From NCBI GenBank assembly GCA_937892665.1, contig CALBJF010000043.1, positions 1 through 7,144 on the forward strand: 7,144 bases of DNA. Reading direction: 5' to 3'. Source of the DNA: an uncultured euryarchaeote (GTDB lineage Archaea > Thermoplasmatota > Poseidoniia > Poseidoniales > Poseidoniaceae). A program made the translations under genes and the position numbers. How positions within the stretch are numbered: position 1 is the stretch's first letter; the number at the start of each line of letters is the position of its first letter. The notes beneath the pieces are model-generated. The model was not told the origin of the DNA, made no database searches, and saw only the letters and a program-made list of their open reading frames with translations. Below are positions 1 through 5,106 of the stretch, piece by piece.

Positions 1-292
1 AAACCGAAACAGGTGTGTCTTTGTTGGTGTTGGTTCCACCGTCACCAAGTTGGCCCATGGTATCATACCCCCAACACTTGAGAGAACCGTCGTCAAGAAT
101 GGCGCAGGTGTGTTGGTATCCAGCAGAAACTGCAACCGCCGTACGGCCAGTTCCAAGGGAAACCGAAACTGGTGTGTCTTTGTTGGTGTTGCTTCCACCG
201 TCACCAAGTTGGCCGAAGGTATCATACCCCCAACAGTTGAGAGAACCGTCGTCAAGAATGGCGCAGGTGTGAGATGCTCCAGCAGAAAATGT
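1..292. repeat. 159-bp tandem repeat encoding RCC1 blades
   Basis: Bases 1-112 align with 160-271 at a shift of exactly 159 bp (53 codons) with 5 mismatches by my count (at 11/170, 33/192, 56/215, 58/217 and 77/236). Similarity fades through about 113-133 versus 272-292. The period matches the protein repeat, so this is in-frame duplication of a propeller blade. Such high nucleotide identity points to recent duplication or gene conversion, and the left edge cuts the array. Confidence 0.9.
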
Positions 293-487
293 AGTATCTG
301 TGAAAATCGAACCTTCTTGATGTCCAGGTTCATTCAGTAGGTTAAGAGAGAGTATGACTTCTTGCGATCCTGAGATCTCTTCAAGTGCTGTGGTTTCACT
401 TGATTCATTCAGAGAGCTTGTGGCTGCTGAGAGTCCGAGAACAAGCATCAGGAAACTGAGTAAAAGTGTCTTCGTAATTCGCTTCAT
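1..487 (-). CDS. Secreted RCC1-repeat (beta-propeller) protein, N-terminal part, cut by window edge
   Basis: Translating the minus strand from the ATG at 487-485 gives 162 open codons that run off the left edge, so the C-terminus is missing. Residues 1 to about 22 (MKRITK, then a leucine-rich stretch ending LSAATSS) look like a signal peptide for export. After an acidic, Ser/Thr/Glu-rich spacer (about 24-66) come RCC1-type repeats of 53 residues. Each carries the signature HTCAILDDGSL-x-CWGYDT-x-GQLGDGG; the repeats start near residues 73 and 126. Two cysteines per repeat (C75/C85 and C128/C138) could form disulfides outside the cell. RCC1 repeats fold as a seven-bladed propeller that binds protein or other ligands, so at least several more repeats are expected beyond the edge. 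No substrate or partner can be deduced. Surface or secreted RCC1 proteins are, as I recall, common in Marine Group II archaea. The start is supported by the signal peptide beginning exactly there. Confidence 0.85.
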   Translation of the reverse strand, partial: MKRITKTLLLSFLMLVLGLSAATSSLNESSETTALEEISGSQEVILSLNLLNEPGHQEGSIFTDTTFSAGASHTCAILDDGSLNCWGYDTFGQLGDGGSNTNKDTPVSVSLGTGRTAVAVSAGYQHTCAILDDGSLKCWGYDTMGQLGDGGTNTNKDTPVSV

Positions 488-507
488 GATTTCTCTAACA
501 TTGAATC

Positions 508-560
508 ACTTATTACTATGCCATACAAATTTAATGAATTCGAGAATTAAAATCGATTTT
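508..560 (-). promoter_or_regulatory. Candidate promoter and palindromic operator for the RCC1-repeat gene
   Basis: The 182 bp between the transporter stop (670) and the RCC1 gene start (487) hold no plausible gene. On the minus strand two AT-rich blocks could be the archaeal TATA box. One is AGTAATAAGT around 514, about 27 nt before the ATG, which would give a nearly leaderless mRNA. The other is ATTAAATTT around 531, about 44 nt before it. Just upstream lies a perfect 12-bp palindrome, AAAATCGATTTT (549-560), which could be a regulator site. No Shine-Dalgarno motif is evident. This is composition-based inference, and AT-rich sequence makes chance matches likely. Confidence 0.3.
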
Positions 561-669
561 CACAGGGATGAACGATTCTGTGTATACAACGGAGTCCCTT
601 GTAGTCGCATAAGACCACAACGCTACGCTTGGACGCCTTTTCCGAGGCAATCTGCGAAGTCGTCTCAGA

Positions 670-2718
670 TCATTCGTTTACTTCAGCGTCATTCAACAGC
701 CCATATGCACGAGCATCTTCTTCTTCAGCGACTCGAATTCCTTCTTCAAGGTCGACTCGACTTGTTAGGAACGTACCAGCAAGAATCACGATAGTAATGC
801 TCAGAATTGCAACACGGCTATCGAAAGTTGTACTTGCAACAGCATAGAGTGCAGTACCGATCATTGCAGCTGACTTTCCAAGGAATCCAAAGAATCCAAA
901 GAATTCAGATGCTCGAGATTTCGGCGTAAGTTGAGAGAACATCGAACGTGCTTGAGCCCCTGCTGAACCCATAGCGCATCCTACAAACAGACCAAGAATG
1001 ACCCATTGCATCGAAACACCAAGGCCTAGCGGCTCCCAAACATAATCTCGCATCAATTTAGCCCAACCATCAATCAAACCGCCTTGTTCGACTTGTGTTG
1101 GATGTGTATCGCCTACTTCGTAAGCACCTGCAATTGATTCATTACCACCAATGATGATAATTGAGAAACGATGATCGTTTGTGTTGTTAAATTCTGCAAC
1201 CAATGCAGTAGCATTTCCTTCGGAGATGGTCTTTATTTCATCCACATCCTCAGTCGCCTGTTCTGCTAAGAAGGATGCTCCAAAGACACCTACTCCAACC
1301 AACAAGAACGCTGCAAAAATACCCATCATGCCCAAATTGGCTCTTTGAATAAACATAATGCCTGTTCCAAATATACCTACAAATGCCAGGATGAAGAGAC
1401 ATACAAGAAGTCCCTTACCCATTGTGCTTGATCCAGATGCTTCCACGCTGTAATCAGTTTCGGGGAAGTGTTCTTGGAATCCATCTCTAAATTCTGCATC
1501 TCCAGCAGAATCTTCTGCAATCCAGCCTTCATATCCACGATCATACAGAGTTGTGAGCTCATAGACTCCGTCATCTGTTGTGTTGTCTCCATCTGGATTG
1601 TCATTCCACTCAAATTGGAAATCATAGCGTGCTGCATCTTCCTCTCCTTCGAGTTCGAGTGGTGCAAAACCAGCAGCAGTTACTGAAACAGCTGAGTAAA
1701 TGATAAGGGCAAGCATCAAAGCAAACTTAGTACCTTTCTTTTCTGCGAGTTTACCGAAAACAAATGTCATAGGAACTGCTACAACGTTAACTGTAAGCAG
1801 CAAAATAACGTTCATGCTTGGGTTCAATCGAAGAATCGATTCACCAAATGCACTCGCCATACTTGCTATTGTGTTTACACCGTCATAGAACAGAAGATAG
1901 GCGATGAGGAAAAAGGCCAAGACCTTGAATTTACGAATTTCCTTTGCCGTGGTGTATACTTGGCCATATGCAAGTTTTGTAGCCCCAAGTACACGTCTGA
2001 AATTATTCTTACCAAAACTGTTCCATTCGACATGTTCTGCAATTTCCGGTTCAGGAGTCCACTGGAAGATGAGTGCTCCAAAGCCCCACCACCACAATGA
2101 AGAAGTCACAAAGATGACTGCGAGTTTGAAATCTGTGTCCCAATTAAGACCTAGGAGAACGACGAGATGGAAGATGAGAAGGATTGAGCCTCCCATGAAA
2201 CCGTACATGTAACCCCAAGTTGAGACCTTGTCCTGATCTTCTCTCTTTCCGAGATAAGGCATGAAGGAATAATAGATGACGTTACCACCTGTAAATCCAA
2301 TTGTACCAATTGTGAACATTACAGCTAGCACAATATATCCATCAGATCCAAAGTATGGAGCAGCACCCATAAGGGCAGTAAATGCAATACCAGCAACAGT
2401 ATACCATTTCAGTAGTTTCTTCTTAATCGGCATTTTATCTGCAATGACACCCAAAGCAGGGGCAGTTGCAACAACAAAGACCATCGAGAACGTAAGGATT
2501 GTTGCATAAAATGTGTCTCCAGATTGAGTACCAGTTGCCTGATTGTACAAACTTGCCATCAACGCTGGAGCAATGACAGTCATAACAGTCAGCGCATATG
2601 CTTGGTTTGCCCAATCAAAGAAATACCAGCCTTTCAATGCCTTTTCTTCATCCAAAGAAAGTGACTTACTGGCGTCCATTGGTGAATTGTTTTGTACAGA
2701 TTCTATAACTTCGCTCAT
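670..2718 (-). CDS. UMF1/Atg22-family major facilitator transporter with large extracytoplasmic insertion
   Basis: The predicted 682-aa integral membrane protein has UMF1-family hallmarks: KGWYFFDWANQAYA near residues 29-42, a charged cytoplasmic loop at about 221-264, DGVNTI at 279-284, and TPKSRASEFFGFFGFLGK at 598-615. UMF1 and Atg22 relatives are MFS permeases; Atg22 exports amino acids from the yeast vacuole, but the substrate here is unknown. I count about 14 hydrophobic segments instead of the usual 12. The extra part, about residues 352-568, sits between MFS helices 9 and 10. It consists of an acidic loop, two extra helices (about 436-457 and 464-485) and a second polar loop. Both loops should face outward and contain N-x-S/T sequons at N379, N502, N511 and N526. 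The C-terminal tail is acidic. I chose the ATG at 2718 because the 15 upstream residues from 2763 are not family-like and overlap a possible TATA box; an ATG at residue 14 is also possible. The stop is TGA at 672-670. Confidence 0.88.
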   Translation of the reverse strand: MSEVIESVQNNSPMDASKSLSLDEEKALKGWYFFDWANQAYALTVMTVIAPALMASLYNQATGTQSGDTFYATILTFSMVFVVATAPALGVIADKMPIKKKLLKWYTVAGIAFTALMGAAPYFGSDGYIVLAVMFTIGTIGFTGGNVIYYSFMPYLGKREDQDKVSTWGYMYGFMGGSILLIFHLVVLLGLNWDTDFKLAVIFVTSSLWWWGFGALIFQWTPEPEIAEHVEWNSFGKNNFRRVLGATKLAYGQVYTTAKEIRKFKVLAFFLIAYLLFYDGVNTIASMASAFGESILRLNPSMNVILLLTVNVVAVPMTFVFGKLAEKKGTKFALMLALIIYSAVSVTAAGFAPLELEGEEDAARYDFQFEWNDNPDGDNTTDDGVYELTTLYDRGYEGWIAEDSAGDAEFRDGFQEHFPETDYSVEASGSSTMGKGLLVCLFILAFVGIFGTGIMFIQRANLGMMGIFAAFLLVGVGVFGASFLAEQATEDVDEIKTISEGNATALVAEFNNTNDHRFSIIIIGGNESIAGAYEVGDTHPTQVEQGGLIDGWAKLMRDYVWEPLGLGVSMQWVILGLFVGCAMGSAGAQARSMFSQLTPKSRASEFFGFFGFLGKSAAMIGTALYAVASTTFDSRVAILSITIVILAGTFLTSRVDLEEGIRVAEEEDARAYGLLNDAEVNE

Positions 2719-2839
2719 GGTATCCCCGACTACACCACGTTTGACATGGTTTATCAAAAGCAACCCTACAAATGAGCATAATCCAGCATATTACAGGGAG
2801 TTACATAATTTCAAACCAAAGATAACAACTGGCCAAACC
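2719..2839. promoter_or_regulatory. Divergent promoter gap between transporter and reductase genes
   Basis: This 121-bp gap separates two genes that point away from each other, so it must hold both promoters. On the plus strand, TTACATAATTTC (2801-2812) is a TATA-like element centred about 34 nt before the reductase ATG, which would allow a leader of only a few nucleotides. On the minus strand, CTTTTGATAAACC (2748-2760) lies about 36 nt before the transporter ATG. Neither start has a convincing Shine-Dalgarno site. The assignments are inferred from composition and spacing only. Confidence 0.35.
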
Positions 2840-3835
2840 ATGAGCAAAAGATTTCAGCGAGTTCTTGTAACAGGTTGCACTGGATTTCTTGGTCGTCAAG
2901 TGACCAATGAGTTCCTTTCAAGAGGTTACTTTGTTCGAGGGACAACCCGTTCACAATCAGAAACACATGAAGCAATCAAGAAGGATTTCGATTCAGGCGA
3001 ACGTTTTGAAGTCATTACTACAGACCTCCTTTCTGACAATGGATGGGACAAAGCCATGGATGGAATCGATGCAGTCATTCATACAGCATCTCCATTTTCT
3101 GCCCAAGAACCCAAGGATGAACAAGTACTCATTCGCCCAGCAAGAGAAGGCACTGTCCGTGTGCTAACACATGCATACAATGCAGGGATTCGTCGATTTG
3201 TGATCACATCTTCGACCGCAGCCATTTCAGGAGCAACACCCACTAAGAAAAATCAAACCTACACACATGAGGATTGGACTGACCTTGAACAAAATGTTTC
3301 TGCATATACGAAAAGCAAAACACTTGCAGAAAAGGCTGCATGGAAATTTATAGAGGAGAAAACAGATGCTCAGTTAACGACTGTAAATCCGAACGTCATC
3401 TTCGGCCCCTTACACAGCGGTTCTTCTGGAACCTCGTTGAGAATTATTGAATCCATCATCAGCAGTTCATACCCTGGATTTCCTAAAATTAGTTTTGCAC
3501 CCGTTGATGTCAGAGATGTAGCGTGGATGCATGCAGAAGCCTTAGAGAACGAACATCTCATAGGAGAAAGATTGATGATGTCATCAACTCCAATTACAAT
3601 GCCTCAAATTGCACGTATTCTCAAATCAAGAGGTTGGAAGGTAACAACAAGATCTCTGCCAAATATTGTTGTCCGATTCATGGCACTGTTCATCAAAGAA
3701 GCCCGCCTCATAACAAGCGGATTGGGTACGACAAGTTACTACGATTGTTCAAACACAATAGAAAAGACTGGATGGGTACCAAAATCTCACGAGGAGATGG
3801 TTATCTCAGCAGCGGAATCATTGAAAGATCAATGA
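2840..3835 (+). CDS. NAD(P)-dependent extended short-chain dehydrogenase, dihydroflavonol-4-reductase-like
   Basis: The predicted 331-aa protein has the normal length for extended SDRs. The N-terminal Rossmann fold shows VLVTGCTGFLG (residues 8-18, GxxGxxG glycines 12, 15 and 18). RGTTRS follows at 33-38, with R37 a likely NADP phosphate contact. VIHTASPF (79-86) is typical of the dihydroflavonol reductase/cinnamoyl-CoA reductase/aldehyde reductase branch. The catalytic residues appear as S124/S125 and Y156-x-x-x-K160. NPNVIFGP (183-190) and PVDVRDVAWMHAEALE (221-236) are also family landmarks. Members reduce aldehydes or ketones on varied small molecules; in an archaeon the plant flavonoid function should not be assumed, and the substrate is unknown. 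The reading frame is open upstream to 2543, but that part is the antisense of the transporter gene. Homology begins with MSKRFQRVLVTG, so the ATG at 2840 is preferred. Its 3' end overlaps aIF5A tail-to-tail. Confidence 0.9.
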   Translation: MSKRFQRVLVTGCTGFLGRQVTNEFLSRGYFVRGTTRSQSETHEAIKKDFDSGERFEVITTDLLSDNGWDKAMDGIDAVIHTASPFSAQEPKDEQVLIRPAREGTVRVLTHAYNAGIRRFVITSSTAAISGATPTKKNQTYTHEDWTDLEQNVSAYTKSKTLAEKAAWKFIEEKTDAQLTTVNPNVIFGPLHSGSSGTSLRIIESIISSSYPGFPKISFAPVDVRDVAWMHAEALENEHLIGERLMMSSTPITMPQIARILKSRGWKVTTRSLPNIVVRFMALFIKEARLITSGLGTTSYYDCSNTIEKTGWVPKSHEEMVISAAESLKDQ

Positions 3836-4218
3836 TCACGAATGATGATGTAGCGACCAAGGGCTTCTTGCCACATAATCTCTTTACCAGCTTCGATATT
3901 CAATCCTTCACCTGGAAGTGGAAGGATCATCATTGAGTGGTCACGCATGTTCATTGCATGAACTTCTCCGTTGTCGATGTGGGTCACCATAGCGGTTCCC
4001 TTTTCGATCATTGGAACGTTGATGGAATCGGTTACAGTTCCAACGTGTGAAATTTTCTTACCTGTGAAAATACTCTCAAGAGAAAGACGAGCTTTTGCTG
4101 AACCGTGCTTTCCCGGCTTGGATTTAGAGATACTCAAAATTTTGTAAGCTTCTTCATCAACGACACAAAAACGTCCGACTTTTAGGGTTCGAATTTCTAC
4201 TCTATCAGTTCCTGGCAT
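3829..4218 (-). CDS. eif5A: Translation initiation/elongation factor aIF5A
   Basis: This complete 129-aa protein is close to the usual archaeal aIF5A length. The N-terminal SH3-like domain carries the hypusine loop SKSKPGKHGSAKARL (residues 31-45). By family knowledge K37 is converted to (deoxy)hypusine by deoxyhypusine synthase. The C-terminal part (about 73-129) fits the OB-fold domain of the family. The factor binds the ribosomal E site, promotes peptide-bond formation at difficult sequences such as polyproline and acts in termination; it is essential in archaea that have been tested. The start MPGTDRVEIRTLKVGRF places the family motif LKVGRF at the expected position. A nearby upstream ATG is out of frame. 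Upstream, 54 bp separate it from the SDR gene stop, so the two could be co-transcribed; a weak TATA-like GTCTTAAGC lies about 26 nt before the ATG. No Shine-Dalgarno site is evident. Confidence 0.97.
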   Translation of the reverse strand: MPGTDRVEIRTLKVGRFCVVDEEAYKILSISKSKPGKHGSAKARLSLESIFTGKKISHVGTVTDSINVPMIEKGTAMVTHIDNGEVHAMNMRDHSMMILPLPGEGLNIEAGKEIMWQEALGRYIIIRDH

Positions 4219-4272
4219 GAATAAACCGCATAGGTGATGGCTTAAGACAGTTGGGTTTTCTATTGTTGAATA

Positions 4273-5019
4273 TCAGAGTTCTCTGACATCAAATCGCTTC
4301 CCAGATTGCTGAATAGAATGAGTTGTAATCAAAGGAATCAATTTATTTGCAACATCCTTTGCATCACTTAATTCTCCATTTTCATAGTATCCAACAAATG
4401 AAGAGAGAGATGGGAAGTCTTCGGAATCTGCAGAACGAATTTCTTTTTGCATATCTGTATTCACAATTCCAGGGGCGATTGAGATTGCAGTAATTCCGTC
4501 TCTTTTCCCCTCTTCAGCCAAACATCTCGCCCACATATCTTGACCTGCTTTAGCAACACAGTAGGACGACCATGATTCCAATGGGCGCAAAGAAGCCCCA
4601 CTCGAAATCGTAGTAACGCGACAATGCTCAGAAGCCATCATCAATGGATAGATCCCTTTTGTGAGTCGTTGTACTCCGATAAGATTCACCTGAATATTTT
4701 CAGCCCAAGCGTCACTTGGTGCTTTACTCATCGGCATTATTGGAGCGATCATACCTGCGTTGTGGACAATCCCATCAATTTTCTGAAAGTCGTTGTTTAG
4801 GGCTATTATGGCTTTGTCAATTGATTGATTATCAGCCAAGTCACACACGAGTGTGGTGGAAGAAGCCGATATTGATTGCACCAAGTCTCTGGATTTTTCC
4901 AGCGATGGTGTATCACGTGCAAGTAAAATCACATGGGCACCAGAGGTTGCCAGTGCAAGAGATAATTCGAATCCAATACCTTTCGAAGCACCTGTAACAA
5001 GGTATGTCTTTTGTTCCAT
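4273..5019 (-). CDS. Classical short-chain dehydrogenase, benzil/sepiapterin-reductase-like
   Basis: The predicted 248-aa cytoplasmic oxidoreductase has a complete classical SDR motif set. These are TGASKGIG (residues 9-16) for cofactor binding, HNAG (86-89), the active-site Asn in VNL (N112), S139/S140, and the catalytic Y153-C-V-A-K157. SIAPGIVNTDMQKEIRS (180-196), followed by an acidic FPSL region and a short C-terminus ending FDVREL, resembles the group of sepiapterin reductase and bacterial benzil reductase (YueD type). That group reduces vicinal diketones, including pteridine side chains. The specific substrate is inferred, and other carbonyls are possible. An ATG 51 bp upstream (5070) would add 17 residues. 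However, the ATG at 5019 has a clear ribosome site and starts at the family-typical MEQKTYLVTGAS, so it is preferred. The gene is 54 bp upstream of aIF5A on the same strand and divergent from the photolyase fusion. Confidence 0.9.
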   Translation of the reverse strand: MEQKTYLVTGASKGIGFELSLALATSGAHVILLARDTPSLEKSRDLVQSISASSTTLVCDLADNQSIDKAIIALNNDFQKIDGIVHNAGMIAPIMPMSKAPSDAWAENIQVNLIGVQRLTKGIYPLMMASEHCRVTTISSGASLRPLESWSSYCVAKAGQDMWARCLAEEGKRDGITAISIAPGIVNTDMQKEIRSADSEDFPSLSSFVGYYENGELSDAKDVANKLIPLITTHSIQQSGKRFDVREL

Positions 5020-5024
5020 AGATG

Positions 5025-5030
5025 CTCCTA
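5025..5030 (-). promoter_or_regulatory. Shine-Dalgarno site of the SDR gene
   Basis: On the minus strand TAGGAG ends 5 nt before the ATG at 5019, an ideal match and spacing for the 16S rRNA tail. It is the clearest Shine-Dalgarno site I found in the window. It decides the SDR start against the upstream in-frame ATG at 5070. Confidence 0.75.
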
Positions 5031-5077
5031 TGAATGGAAGTATTGATACTTTTCCGAAATCAGAATTCAAACATGAG

Positions 5078-5089
5078 TATAATAATTAA
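5078..5089 (+). promoter_or_regulatory. TATA-like element in the divergent SDR/photolyase promoter gap
   Basis: TATAATAATTAA is the strongest TATA-like block in the window. Its centre is about 24 nt upstream of the GTG proposed as the photolyase start, the distance at which archaeal RNA polymerase usually begins. The mRNA may therefore start at or next to the GTG (leaderless). Read on the other strand, the block is also AT-rich and lies about 60 nt before the SDR start, so it could serve that gene with a leader of about 35 nt. This is inferred from composition and spacing. Confidence 0.5.
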
Positions 5090-5106
5090 GAATCAGACCG
5101 AGGTTT

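Noticed and set aside
636..651. Short inverted repeat (GCCT...AGGC) after the transporter gene as a terminator hairpin
   Set aside because: The stem is only 4 bp with no following T-run on the minus strand, so it is too weak to call.
547..669. The frame stays open for 39 codons beyond the transporter TGA stop, hinting at read-through or a selenocysteine/recoded stop
   Set aside because: The extension has no recognisable similarity to the transporter family, and 39 open codons is not unusual by chance. No structured recoding element is apparent, so the TGA is taken as a true stop.
565..669. Possible tRNA or small RNA in the gap before the RCC1 gene, because it is less AT-rich
   Set aside because: There is no TPsiC-arm signature or cloverleaf pairing on either strand, and no conserved RNA element is recognised.
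354..794. A 146-codon plus-strand frame across the gap between the RCC1 and transporter genes
   Set aside because: It is antisense to the RCC1 signal-peptide region and the transporter C-terminus, with no recognisable motif or credible start context.
2543..2839. An extra 99 residues at the N-terminus of the dihydroflavonol-reductase-like protein, since the frame is open from an ATG at 2543
   Set aside because: This stretch is mostly the antisense of the transporter's conserved first residues and the family-typical start is MSKRF at 2840.
2840..3835. Assigning a flavonoid-pathway role from the dihydroflavonol-reductase resemblance
   Set aside because: The family is broad and archaea lack the plant pathway; only the general NAD(P)-dependent carbonyl-reductase call is supported.
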